Source of the DNA: Nageia nagi
Taxonomy: Eukaryota > Pinophyta
Assembly (NCBI GenBank): GCA_050084985.1
Contig: JBITNC010000002.1
Location: 29,884,001-29,948,000 of the forward strand
Reading direction: 5' to 3'
Length of the DNA: 64,000 nucleotides
Below the pieces are notes generated by a model. It made no database searches. It had not been told where the DNA came from and saw only the letters and a list, made by a program, of their open reading frames with translations. Positions 44,733 to 56,160 of this stretch are shown here, piece by piece (the first letter of the stretch is position 1; the number at the start of each line of letters is the position of its first letter). The translations under genes were made by a program, and so were the position numbers.

Positions 44733-45229
44733 TGTTAGAATTTGTAATGAAATATTGTGAATATCTAAACTCCTTGTAAATTCAATTAATCACTTAAGGG
44801 TATGTAGATACCTTAAGAGATTAATTGAATTCTTTAATATGTAGACTTTGACTTTACCAAAGTGGTTAGTTGGTAGGTTGAAGTTAGGTGATACATTTAA
44901 TGTAACCCTAACCTTACCCTTGGGTTAAAGGAAGGTTAGGGAGGTGCTCTCAAGCTATAAATAGAGGGCCTCTCCTCTTGTCACATATCTAAGTTTTGGA
45001 GTAAGATTACTCTACTTGGTTGTGTAGGAGAGAGCAAGAGAATAGTTGTAAGAGAGACATAGATTGAGAATAGAGAACTAGTTGTGGATGTACTCCCAAG
45101 GAGGGAGGAACCACATTATATTGGTGTCATATTGTATGAATGATGTTCTTAGAATTGTAGATGATGAATGATTTAGCTTCCTAGTCTTAGGTCCTAGAGG
45201 ATTTGTTTAGATCTAGTTCAAATCCTTCA
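44733..45229 (+). repeat. 3' LTR of Cop-D (497 bp)
   Basis: Same length as the 5' LTR with three substitutions, all in the part after the TATA box. TATAAATA is at 44956-44963 and the hairpin at 44779-44831. Confidence 0.97.
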
Positions 45230-45234
45230 GTTAC
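45230..45234. repeat. Target-site duplication GTTAC, right of Cop-D
   Basis: Matches 39420-39424 exactly. Confidence 0.95.
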
Positions 45235-48200
45235 ATATCAAAGCTCTTGGACCTTTCCAACATGCTTGTAATGCATCTACTAATTATCATCAACCAAAGC
45301 CCTAATTTTTTATTTAAATTATTTTTTTTTTACTATAACACTTGAATGATCTAGGAATGAACCAGGTGATCCCACATGAGTTTGATATGCTGCTAGCTAG
45401 CTTAGAACTCACATGGTAAGATTGGCCAAGAACTTGAGGTAACCAACCTTGATAAATGTTTTTGGTGTTCACTTTTCAACACTCACCTTGTTGAAAATAC
45501 ACCTCAAAAGTAATCTTACCATTCCTATTCCATGTCCTATGTGAAATAGGATTTTTGATTATAGCGTAGTAGTTTTCTACTCGAGGCTCGTAACACCCGA
45601 GAGATCACACTTCCACTAAGTTAGTCATCATCTCCTGATGATAACTCTCCATCTCATAGGAGTAGTTAACTTGTCCTAGGCAAGCTTCCTTATGAGCGGG
45701 TAGCATAACCTATGGAAAAATCATCATATCCCTATCAACTAACTGTAAGTGATATGACTACTAATTACCCTCACCTAGTAATAGTATTTTTTCCAATTGC
45801 TATCCCCACCTAACTCACCTATTGAGGAATATGAGTACTAACCTAACCATAACTATTGGTTAGTCCCACCATGTGGTTCGACATCCCCATTTCCATAACT
45901 TGGAGAGCCATAGATATTAAACAATATCCTCAAGTGGTTATTTAGTCTAATATATTTTTAAATGTGTTGATAAAAGAACCACCTATGTCCTACTAACCAT
46001 ATACTAATAATTTCAAATAGTGAAGTGGGTATAATATATGTTCTAAGGTTTAACACCATTCATCTTTACCCATAAGGAGTACCTTGGAAGTCTTAGTTAT
46101 GGCTTACGTAGGAAGGCACATATTTTCTTATTTTATCCCATACGCATTGTATCATGTATACGGATCTAATTTTTAAAATATCTCTTGAATACATAAAGTA
46201 ACAAGTTATTAGGGAGAATCTCACCACTATTGCTACAAAAGTAATGCAACACTAAGTGGTCCTCATGCAAAGAATATTCCTTTTGTTTATCATCTAGCAA
46301 GGTAGGTTTACTTGGCGAAGGTTCTACATCATATTTCCTACATTCATCCAAAAAGAATCCTAAATGATTCCATTTATCTCATGGGGTCCCATTGATATCC
46401 AACTTGATCCCAATTATCCCTAAGATATCCCAAATGCTAACAAATTATCATTTGAACCCTTAATTCTAGTTTAGGGTTGATTCTAAGTTATTGGGATAAT
46501 TTTGGATTTGTCGAGATTGATAATATAATCCATATACTTCTTTAGGAGTCTATTTAGATTGATTTTCTAATACCACTACTATCATGCAATAACAAGTATT
46601 AATCCTTACTCCTATTTATCAAAGCATTAATCATGTAATAATCATAATGCTATTCATAAAGAGAGAGTAAAATCGTCTATCTTACATTCATTTTGTAATA
46701 TATTAACAAAAGATAAGTACAAAATAATCCTCATTAAATATTTTTAAATTAATGATTAATTACAAGAAAATTGAATATATCTCATAACTTTATTTATCAA
46801 CATCTAATATAATGACAAAACTTTCATAACTTATTATAAGAATATTAATAAATCATAAGGCTAATATAATGATTTAGAATTGATAATTTAATTTATCATC
46901 TTTTTAGTAATGTAAAGGAAATATAACATATTAACTGATAAATCATTCTTTCCCATGTCATGAATCACAACCATTGATCTTCAAACAATGATCATCGAGC
47001 ATCAAACATCTCCATGGATCTTTGAGCATAAAACATGTTTATCATTCTTTGGTCAATGAGCATCGAATATTCCCTTGGAACTTGGTGGGTGGATCAAGTA
47101 CTAGGAAGGAGGAGGATCAAGACATCCCTTTATATTTTATGAACATAATGCAATGCATTCATTAACTTAATACCTCGAGAGGATTTTAGGTCCTATTTGG
47201 ACTACCTCTCTTCCTTGGTCGTGAATCAACTTATACTTCACATATAAATACAAATTTCCGTTCTTATAATTGTCAAAACATTTAAATCTCCCTTTTTCTT
47301 TTATAACCTTTTTTTTGTGTGTTGATAATTATGGTGTTATTAATAATTAGAATTCATTCCATTAATTTATTTCAAATAAATAATAATAATTATACAATCA
47401 CTATATACAAAATTCTCTATACTTAAATACTCAATAATCTTATTATTAAATGAAGGTTTATCTCAAATTCATGACATGAATCTATCTAATGGTATTCTCT
47501 TAATGGAAAGGTACACATAGTTTATCTCTTCATTTACTAATATTAACTCATAATATGGTTTAACCAAAATTCTTTGTTCTTTTTTTTTATAAAGCTTCCA
47601 ATAATGTTTGTAGGATGAGATGAAAGGTAAAGTAAAATTTGTGTCTAGCATGCAGTCATTTTGCAAATAGGGAATTAATTTTAGATCATGGTGAACCGCA
47701 AGGATCAGATTTAGGACCATTCCCTATGAATTTATTAATAGACCAAGAAAAAGATGCTAACCATGCTCACGTGTGCCATTGATGCAAAAGATAGAATTTC
47801 ACTCAAAATGTACTATGCTTTCTTCGATAAGCACCTATATTGGGGAAGTATAACAACAAATTCCCAAAATAAATCTATAGATAACATTAAATCAATTATT
47901 ATCTAAAGTCCCAAATGACATTTAGTCAACTCAAAGCCATGGTGTTTCATAATCAAACTCTACAACCATCGTCAACATTCTTTCTAGCCTTCATGGGGAT
48001 TTCAAAGAAACAACAGATGGAGATTCATCAAGATTTTGTTGAAAAATAATCGATCTCACATTCAATTTTATGGTGGGTATGCAAAACTTAAGAATCTAAG
48101 AAGCTCAGGATCTAGAATGATAACAAGATATGCACAGAAGGCATTGGAAGAGATGTAGGAATAAAGCATCAATTTAAACTCTGCAACAACATGCACCATT

Positions 48201-50199
48201 GAATGAATACATAGAGTGTATGGAAAAACATTAAAGAGTAGTTGATATTATTAATTTTTTTTACATGTTCATGCATACCCAGACGTCTATGTAGATGAAG
48301 TGCACAAGACCATGGAATTGTTTGACAATAATCAAGATGGAAACCAAATTCGTGGATAGTGAATAATAATGGTGGCAGGATAAACACTAAATGGGTTTTT
48401 CCTATGGAGATACTAGAGACTTTTACACATTTACAATTTTTGAATCACATTCCATAATGTTTACCAACATATTCCCTATGCAGGTCGTTATGAGGACTTA
48501 CGAATGGATAAATAAATCCATTGAGAAGCATGAACACTAGGGAGAAAATCAAAACCTTTATGCATGAATTTAGGATCATATATGATAGAGGAATTATCAA
48601 TTCAACTAAATAAAAATGTAATAAGTTAATAAAATTGAATCTTTCTCAACAATTTTCAAATAGTTAGTATAAATTTATACCCTTTTCTAAAAGCAAAAGT
48701 GCTAATTATCAAATGAGTGTAATAAATAGACTAGGTATCATGTCATTTCAAAAGGAGCAAGGCTACTGTCATCCACTATTTCATAGACTTTTTATCAAAG
48801 AATTCTATCATACATATACCAAAAGGACTACTTCAACTAGACATAAAAATGCAAAAGAATGCACCTTGATTTGGAGAGGAAAAAGAGACTTCACGTAATC
48901 CAAGCTTGAGTATATCCAAAATAAAAATTAAAAAAAAAAGCAAAGAGATAGATAGGAAGTTGTTGTTGGTATTTTTCCAATGCTCTACTCCTTTATTTAT
49001 AGCTAAAAGGGCTCAAAGTGTTCAAATGGACATCTCTTCCACCCTCAATAATTTTTGGTTAGGTTTGCTTAAAGTTGGAACTGATGGTAATGGCATTTAA
49101 TACTTTGGAATCTTTTTCATTAGTTGACAATTTAGTGCCAACTCCTATCCACACTTAACACAAAAATATAAAACTAAGTAGGGTCATTTCTCTATTATTT
49201 TCTTAGCTATTAAATATCATGTCATACCACAAAGAAACCATAGTCTTTATCTAATAGTATGTTTACTATGAGCCCCATGTGGCAATAATATGGACACTCA
49301 TATTCAACTTTTACCTATTAAATTTATTTTTCTAACCTTATAAAAAAATTTAAAATTTAACTAAAGGTATATCCCTTTTTTTTCTCCATTTCAAAATTTG
49401 AATTTCAAAAATACCAAACAAGGGAAAACACGTCTTTACTTGTAACGATGACCTCGTCTTGCAGAGTAAGGTTAATCTATATAGTTTTGCAAATATATTT
49501 TCATCAAGAAATCAATAATCACAACAATTATTCTACATGCATCTATATGATTTAAGATGGTCATAAAGTGTGTCAACAAATCAACATTAATCATTTTCTC
49601 ATCTTACCCTTTCATTCCCATCACTAATTCACCTTTGGTTCATAGGGTCTTTGGGTTGCCTCTCCATCTTATGACCTGTATCAAAACATCTCGAAACTAG
49701 CCATCAATTATCACAAATGATATATATTCACATATCAAACTTATCATTACCATAGTATTATGCAAACATAATTAATTCAAATCCTCGATGGTACTCGAGA
49801 TCAACCAGTGTCTTGAGGTGGGTCATGATAATGCTCAATATCAACACAAGTCTTAACAACTTATCATAAAAGCAAGGTTAATTAACACCAACTTGCTTTA
49901 GGGGAGATTTAGTTCAAGAGGAAGAGTCATTTTTTCAAACATAAAAGCATTGGAGTCTACAGTATAGCGAGTTTGAAAGTGAAGCATGCAAGCTATGATT
50001 TCATTCCTTTATCTTGCAAGGATTGTCCATTTTTTCATTTTATCTTAATATACTTTCTTCTTTGTTTTCTTCCAAAACTTATTCATCTTTTTATCAAGCA
50101 CCTTCATTATTGCAATAGGACTTCTTACTTTCTTATGCCTAGAATACATCATAAACACTCCTATTTGCATTTTCAAGAATAAGATTAGGACAAGGAGTA
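45235..50199. other. Unassigned AT-rich region, no gene recognised
   Basis: Only short frames occur. 46166-46351 (minus) reads MDECRKYDVEPSPSKPTLLD and looks coding, but I cannot assign it. 47469-47720 (minus) and 49973-50182 (plus) are hydrophobic and without motif. Near 46975-47060 the words GATCATCGAGCATCAAACAT, GATCTTTGAGCATAAAACAT and GGTCAATGAGCATCGAATAT suggest a decayed triple repeat. No LTR pair was found. Confidence 0.4.
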
Positions 50200-50819
50200 A
50201 GAAAGAACATCTTGACATATATTATAACAAGAATAAATTCCCTTCTCTTATTTAAAAAAATCCTTTAATATTTTACTCTTTTTTTAAAAGAAAAAACTTT
50301 CTCAAAAAAAAAATTGAACACATATAATTTCCATATTTAAAAAAAAAGGTAATTTCTAATCTTAAGAGTTTAAGGAAAAAAATAATAATAAATCCTTAAA
50401 CTTAACCTTTCATGGAAAAAACAATTGAACACACTTTTATTTCTATTTAAAAAAAAAAACAAACAAAACAAAACAAGGCAAATACCTTCCCCCTTTTTAA
50501 AAAAATAAAAAAGAAAAGGAGTAAAAAAAATCCTTTTTTTTAGATATTAACATGCTCTTCTCATTTAAAAAAAAAATAGCATATAAAAAAGATCAATAAA
50601 TATTTAGTAAAAGAATTACCAACTATTTTTGCATCATTTAAGCAAGAAATTTAATTTACTTGTTATTCTTGCAAGTGGTGCCTTCTTCTAAGTTAGAATT
50701 AAATGAAAAAAAGTAAAAATTTAATTACAACCCTATTCAGTAAAAAAATGTCAAAGTATTAAGGCTGCCAAACATCTGGAGTTGCCATTAAAAAAACATT
50801 GTCTTGAATATTAACTATG

Positions 50820-51360
50820 GACTAGGTCAATGTATTATGTGCAACAAATAGGACCCGACGGTGTAAGGTCGCAGAGTGGACAGAGGTCAAGAGGTCCAGG
50901 AGTGGCAGCGGCGACGTTCTAACGACAGGCGGAAGGGGAAATTGGATGGAAGTCGTACCACTTAGAAAGACTTGCAGCGCCTGAGATACCTTGAGAGAAC
51001 TGCAGCGTCTGAGAGACATACGAGCGAGAGAGTACTTGAGGGCCTGCCCCAGGACACCACCATGCTACGGTTTGAGGAGCCGATGCAGTGGAGAGAGGGG
51101 AGGGAGTCACTTGGTACCGGGGCTGGGAGAGAGGATGCATTGAGGAGGAAGAGGGGTGGGCTACAATTTCATAAAAAAAAAATATTACTGTGACATTAAC
51201 TGGCCAGCTGCTCCGTCGAGATCTCAACATGGTTCCACACGCGTCTCAGACAGTTCTATTCAGAATAGAATGGCTTCAAAGCGAAGGACTACACTTTCGA
51301 GCGTTACAATCTCTGCAGATTTGGCCAGGGATCTCCCTCAGCTTTTAACGAAGGGATAGC
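50820..51360. other. GC-rich block in Cop-E leader
   Basis: Base composition changes sharply from A/T runs to a GC-rich, CpG-containing stretch, and back at about 51360. Open frames exist on both strands (51156-51359 plus, containing MASKRRTTLSSVTISADLAR; 50919-51230 minus), but I recognise no protein. By position it matches the captured-gene segments in the leaders of Cop-F and Cop-A. It may be a captured promoter or 5' exon. Confidence 0.45.
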
Positions 51361-51800
51361 CGATGTATTTAATTTGTATTTAATATATATACTACATGTT
51401 TACAATATATATATATATATATATATTTTAAATGTATTTAATTTGTTTGTAATACAAATTGCAGATTTTAAACTTTCTTCTTCATTTTCATATGTAAACT
51501 CAAAAATATGTCTATAAAGGAATTGTAAATTTTTATTATAAACAATACATAATTGTTACTTTGAATAATTTTAACATAGTGAAATTTGTATCTCATCAAA
51601 GAGTGTTAGTAAAAAAAAATCCCAACAACAACATCATTATTTTAACAAAAAAAATTTAAAAAAAAGGTAACTAATACATAATCAAAGCTATATTAGTATC
51701 ATTAAAAAAAAAATGAGACATAGAGGCTATACTTTGAAATGGTTTTACCTCACAAATTTGAAGTAGTAGGAAGAACTTCCAAGTAGGCTATTATACCAAT

Positions 51801-52303
51801 TGAAAGAGAAGAAACTCTTGCACCCAAGATCACCTTGGAGTGTCCATCGTACTTCAAGTAACAACACAAGAGACAATCACTCAGTCACACATAAATGAGA
51901 CAATCATGTATAGTGGTTCCTCTTTACCAAGAGAGTACTCCACTCTAAGAAAGATTATAATACTTCTCAAGACTCTCTTACAATATTGAAATTCTCTCCT
52001 CCTATTAACCTATACTCTAAGAGCATAACAATCCTTCAAACTCAAGTGAAGAAGGCTTAAGGAAGACCTTTTATTTATAGGAGAAAATCTAGGCATATGA
52101 GATGTGCATCCTCATGCACATAAGATGGCCATGAGGTTGAGAAGAGGAGAATATTAAATTCACTAAATACTTAAAAGGTATTTATGATACTTTTAAGTAT
52201 TTAAATGAGTTTAATTTGAGGGTTACATTAAGAAAAGATTTTATTATTCTTTAAATACCTTCTAAAGAATAATATTTATAATGGAGCATTATTTATTCTA
52301 ACA
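51801..52303 (-). repeat. 5' LTR of Cop-E (503 bp)
   Basis: On the minus strand it starts TGTTAGAATAAATAATGC at 52303 and ends TTTCA at 51801. TATAAATA (complement at 52072-52079) and the U3 hairpin (52165-52202: AAATACTTAAAAG paired with CTTTTAAGTATTT) are at the usual places. No second LTR is in the window. Confidence 0.8.
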
Positions 52304-52539
52304 TGCACATGTAGCCACATGATTTGATTCTATACCCATCATACCAACAAACTTCATAGGTAAGATACCATTGTGTGTTACTTGTGGTTATGAAGAAGCC
52401 ATTGTACTTACTTGGTATCATACCTTGGTAGAGGATTTAGATACACCCCCAAATCCCTATTAGGTTGAGCTTGGAGAGCTCTTGTAGATTCTTGACCATC
52501 GTCAATTAACCTTTGAGTAGTGGCCCTTAAATGTTAACA
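52304..52539. other. Spacer, probably part of Gyp-3
   Basis: No frame of its own is convincing. The minus-strand translation (RYDTK-, ALQAQPNRDLGVYL-like) suggests it is the gag continuation of the fragment to the right. Confidence 0.4.
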
Positions 52540-53620
52540 TTTATTTATTATGTATCCCCTATGATGATTGAAGGCATAAAAGTCATCATCCCTATACCAT
52601 TGTGGCCTTATAGCATTAGGGTACTCTTGTTTAATCTTAGGAAGCATAATAAGTCTAGCATCCAATAGCTTCTTGAGAAAATGCTCAATTGGATTCGCTA
52701 ATAATTTCCAACTCCTTTATCATTGTTGTGTTTGTCTAGGTGGTCTAACTAGCCTTGCTTGGTTGTTGGTTTCATTGTTACCTTGATTACCTTGGTTATG
52801 TTGGGCATGATCTTGTTGTTGATATTGATTCCTTAGTTAGTTATTCTTTTCTTGTCTAGGAGGTGCTAGTTGTAATATTGGTTGTGCTTGATTAATCACA
52901 TATGTGATTTGATTTGTTTATGGCTTAGGTTCGGATTGGTTGAAATTTCCATCATTATTGTGATTCTTTTAATTATTATCTTTCTTCCTTAGCTTAATTT
53001 CACCTTCTTGGATCTTTACTACTCAATTATCTTGGCTTGAACTAAGGCATCCTCAAAAGTAAGGTTCCTTTTAATTTGGAGGATGGAAGAGATATGCTTT
53101 TTGCAACTCCTAGAGAATAACTTGATCAACTCTTCTTAGGGTAATCTGGAAGGCATACCCATTACAAAAGCTCTCCATTTACAAACATAATTTGATATTG
53201 ATTTAGCATCAAATTGGGGTAACTTGCTCAAATCCATAATAGAAGATCTCTTCCTAATTTTGATTTCAAAGTGATCTAGAAACTAATTCACCAATTACTT
53301 AAAGGAGAAAATGCTATATTGAGGCAAGTTATTATTTCAATCCAAACCTTGTCCTGCTAGGATCATGGGAAAAGTTCTTAACATGAGAACATCATCATTG
53401 GCTATGACATAATAAGAATACTTGAATTGTATTAGATGGTCCTTTATATCCTCTTTTCCTTTAAACTTATCCAAAAGCTACTCCAAAAACCCTCCACACC
53501 TCAAGCTCAACTACAAACAAATGTGAGAAACCAAAGCACCTTTGGATGCCCACTTGCAATATCCAAAATATTACTTTCTAATGATATTACAATGATAATA
53601 AGACAAAATGGGGATAGGGT
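52540..53620 (-). pseudogene. Gyp-3: gypsy gag fragment (decayed)
   Basis: On the minus strand the translation shows HLIQFKYSYYVIANDDVLML, then FPMILAGQGLD, then NNLPQYSIFSFKQLVNQFLD-like, then DLSKLPQFDAKSISNYVCKW and a FVMGMPSRLP stretch. This is the retrotransposon gag core that lines plant gypsy particles. Downstream, a linker rich in N, Q and H, then DARLIMLPKIKQEYPNAIRP and WYRDDDFYAFNHHRGY, correspond to the gag C-terminal zinc region. Multiple stops are present. Cop-F inserted into its 5' side. Confidence 0.65.
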
Positions 53621-53878
53621 TTAAATATTGTTTCTTTTATGGAGCTTCCAAAATGCCAAATAACCTATAAAATAAAGATTTATGAAGGTTTTTAAGCTCT
53701 AAGTCCTTGAGACCCTAGAGCCAAGCAAGATGGGACTTGTTTGCTTGTAAACCTCCAAGCATTGAGTCAATAAGGAATCCAAAAATAGCTCAATGCCTAA
53801 GATGCAAGTTAACATAAAATACAAAATGATTTTGGTAATGATTTAAACAAACTAAACTTATCTAGCCTAAGTCTACAA

Positions 53879-53883
53879 GAGAC
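53879..53883. repeat. Target-site duplication GAGAC, left of Cop-F
   Basis: GAGAC precedes the LTR start and recurs at 63013-63017 after the second LTR. Confidence 0.9.
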
Positions 53884-54354
53884 TGTTAGAATTTGTAATG
53901 AAATATTGTGGATATCTAAACTCCTTGTAAGTTCAATTAATCACTTAAAGGATATGTAAATACCTTAAGGGATTAATTGAATTCTTTATTATGTGTGGAC
54001 TTTGACCTAACCATGGGGTTAGTTGGTAGGTTAAAGTTAGGTCACACATTTATTGTAACCCTAACCTTACCCTTGGGTTAAAGGGAGGTTAGGGAGGTGC
54101 TCTCAAGCTATAAATAGAGGGCCTCTCCTCTTGTAACATATCTAAGTTTTGGAGCAAGAATACTCTACTAGTTTATGTAGGAGAGAGGAAGGAATTGTTG
54201 TAAGAGGGGCATACTTGAGAATTGAGATACTAGTTGTGGATGTACTCCCAAGGAGGGAGGAACCACATTACACTTGTGTTATCTTGTGTGAATGTTGTGT
54301 GATTGAGCTTCCTAGTCTTGGACTTTGAGGATTAGAGTAGTGCTAATTCTCACA
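53884..54354 (+). repeat. 5' LTR of Cop-F (471 bp)
   Basis: It starts TGTTAGAATTTG and ends ATTCTCACA. TATAAATA is at 54109-54116 and the U3 hairpin at 53930-53983 (AGTTCAATTAATC with GATTAATTGAATT, one wobble). Confidence 0.95.
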
Positions 54355-54356
54355 AT

Positions 54357-54369
54357 TGGTATCTAGAGC
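54357..54369 (+). promoter_or_regulatory. Altered primer-binding site of Cop-F
   Basis: TGGTATCTAGAGC: the initiator tRNA-Met complement with one extra T after TGGTATC. This probably weakens priming, or it arose after insertion. Confidence 0.85.
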
Positions 54370-54370
54370 T

Positions 54371-54482
54371 TGGTGTGGAAGCTCTTCTTCTACATCTTGG
54401 AGGTTCTTCATCCTTCTTCATTCCTTTGGTGTGGAAGCTCTTCTTCTACATTTTGGAGGTTCTTCATCCTTCTTCATTCCTC
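54371..54482 (+). repeat. 56-bp tandem duplication in Cop-F leader
   Basis: The unit beginning TGGTGTGGAAGCTCTTCTTC occurs at 54371-54426 and 54427-54482 with one substitution (CATCTTGG/CATTTTGG). Cop-D has one copy. Confidence 0.9.
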
Positions 54483-55261
54483 ATCTTACACCCCATTGGT
54501 GAGGTAAAACTAAGAGAAGGTATAAATTTCCTACTCATTTGGTTATCTTAATGGATTATTGCATTATATTTTAACATATTTTGTGAGATATTGGAGCTTA
54601 TTTTTTGCAAAATATGATCAAAATTGGCAATGCAAGCAATTTTTTTGCTAACCTCTTATGTTAGTAGCATTTTTTTTTTACAAAATGCTTAATACATGAT
54701 ATACCTTTTTAAGAGGATACTATGCAATGTAAGTATTTTTACTAACATTTTTTATGTTAGTAGTATTATGTTATTACTATTTGCTTAAAAAATAGTAATA
54801 TATTATTGTGAAATTTCTCCTACATATACTACCATTTTTTATGTTAATGGTATTTTTAGTGAGGCATGAACATTTACAAAAAAATTAGGGAGGAGGACAA
54901 TTTTTTTTAGTTCTACCATAATAATATTTAGGGGCACAATAATATATTTAAAGGCACCATATTATATATATATATATTATTTTAAATTTGTTTAAAATAT
55001 AATCAAAAAATATATATATTATCAAATAGAGGGGGCAGGGTAAATAAAAAAAAGATTAAATAAATTAAAATCATATTAAAAATATTATTTGGGGGGGTCG
55101 TGGGTCAAATAAAATATAAGCGCAAGTGGTAGTGGCTCCTCCCACGGATGCAGCGTGCGACCACCTCCACCTTAATTTTTTTTCCTGGTAGACCTGTCTG
55201 CCACATGCGACAGCAAACAAATGATTTTCATGGAATGTTTGCAGGATATGCACCACAATAG

Positions 55262-55520
55262 ATACGTTTAGAAAATTTCATCGTTATGCTTTTTCATTAT
55301 GATGGGAATCTGGATGGATGGAATGATCTTGAATGGCGTAATAGGGCAATTCACATAGTTGCTCAAAACCAAACAAAATGGTGGTTTGCGAAACGCTTTT
55401 TACATCCTACCGTTATTTTTGTATATGACTATATATTTATGTGGGATGAAGATTACATCATAAGATTACAATCTGAAATAGAACAAGAAGGGTCCACAGA
55501 TGATCATATAATTCTCGATG
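55262..55520 (+). pseudogene. Captured DUF707-family gene fragment
   Basis: The frame through ATG 55286 reads ENFIVMLFHYDGNLDGW, then WRNRAIHIVAQNQTKWWFAK, RFLHP, YDYIFMWDED. HYDG, the QTKWWFAKRFLHP run and the WDED motif are the core signature of plant DUF707 proteins (Pfam PF05212, function poorly known). The frame stays open for 108 codons to 55612, but similarity fades after about residue 65, where family members would continue with a GVE-F-P-Y segment. It is one exon-sized piece, sense with respect to Cop-F, inside the putative intron. The capture mechanism is unknown. Confidence 0.8.
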
Positions 55521-55601
55521 GAGTTCAAACTGTTCTGCTGCAAGCTTTGAGCCTCCAATGTTCACAGGCTACCACCAAACGAATACGTTGCACAACCCCG
55601 C

Positions 55602-55661
55602 GATGTGTTTGACAAGATGCATGTTGCAGATAAAGTTTCATGGACTGCAATGATCGTAGGA
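55602..55661 (+). pseudogene. PPR fragment 1 in Cop-F leader
   Basis: The frame from 55602 reads DVFDKMHVADKVSWTAMIVG, the typical junction of plant PPR repeats (VFDKM, then VSWTAMI). It directly follows the DUF707 fragment in a different frame and is followed by non-PPR GC-rich sequence. Confidence 0.75.
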
Positions 55662-55792
55662 AATAAACCCATGCGTAGCCTGCTCTCTCCTAGTCTCCCT
55701 CCATGCACACGTAGTAGTCTCCTCTTCCTCCCTCACCGGCTTGCCCTGCACCTCTCTTTGCTCTGTAGCTCGTGACCTCTCCTCTGTAGTTA

Positions 55793-55871
55793 GACATGTA
55801 TGCAAACTATCAAAGCATCAGGAAGGCATGCGAATTATTTGATAAGATGCATGTTGCAGATAGAATTTTTT
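55793..55871 (+). pseudogene. PPR fragment 2 in Cop-F leader
   Basis: The frame from 55793 reads DMYANYQSIRKACELFDKMH, then VADRIF and a stop. DMYAKCGSI-KA-ELFDKM is the PPR consensus. It shares DKMHVAD with fragment 1 and FDKMHDA with the Cop-A fragment, so all three probably derive from related PPR genes or one gene with several repeats. Confidence 0.75.
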
Positions 55872-56160
55872 GAAAACACACCCACATGCCTCTCCACAGC
55901 CTCCTCCCTCGCGCATGCACCGTCATGCACCTTGCTTGGTTGCCCCCACATGCCAGCCTCTGCCCAAGCCTCCTCTTCCTCCCTTACCGACTGCACCTTC
56001 TCCCTCCTCCCATACCATCTAATCTACTCTTATGCATGGCCACCATCACCTCCATTGCTGACCTTGAACTCTCTCCATTGGTTGTCTTCTAGTGCCTCCA
56101 TGTAGGTCATCCTACCTCCCACGGTCAAGGTTGATGGCTACCAACTCCTTGCAAGTCTTC
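55872..56160 (+). other. C-rich segment next to PPR fragments
   Basis: A C- and CT-rich stretch, less AT-rich than its surroundings, with overlapping open frames (55800-56105 and 55886-56092). The Leu/Pro/Ser/Ala-rich translations look like composition artefacts. It is probably part of the captured host sequence, for example a UTR. Confidence 0.4.

Larger units (their letters stand above)
39425..45229 (+). mobile_element. Cop-D: structurally complete, recent copia element (5.8 kb)
   Basis: TSD GTTAC, LTR (39425-39921), primer site, short leader, gag-pol (40048-43907), 3' UTR, polypurine tract, LTR (44733-45229), TSD. Both LTRs are 497 bp and differ at only three positions, so the insertion is recent. 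The polyprotein nevertheless has three in-frame stops (40378, 42084, 43206) and a 1-bp deletion (G run at 41737). Unlike Cop-A, Cop-B and Cop-F it has no long leader. Confidence 0.97.
50200..52303 (-). mobile_element. Cop-E: copia LTR plus leader only
   Basis: On the minus strand: LTR (51801-52303), degenerate primer site (51786-51798, TGGTATAATAGCC), a short exon-like stretch and a donor GTGAG|GTAAAACC at 51748, then leader sequence rich in A and T runs down to about 50200. No gag or pol follows, so the element is truncated inside the leader. A GC-rich block (50820-51360) lies inside. The left end is an estimate. Confidence 0.65.

Noticed and set aside
50919-51230. 103-codon minus-strand frame in the GC-rich block
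   Set aside because: Open frames on both strands are expected in GC-rich DNA; no motif supports either strand.
51400-51425. (TA)n run as a possible regulatory site
   Set aside because: A simple microsatellite in AT-rich leader DNA; similar runs occur at 7675-7690 and 54960-54980.
55800-56105. 101-codon frame rich in Leu, Ser and Pro
   Set aside because: Overlaps the PPR fragment in another frame and reflects C-rich composition; no recognisable domain.
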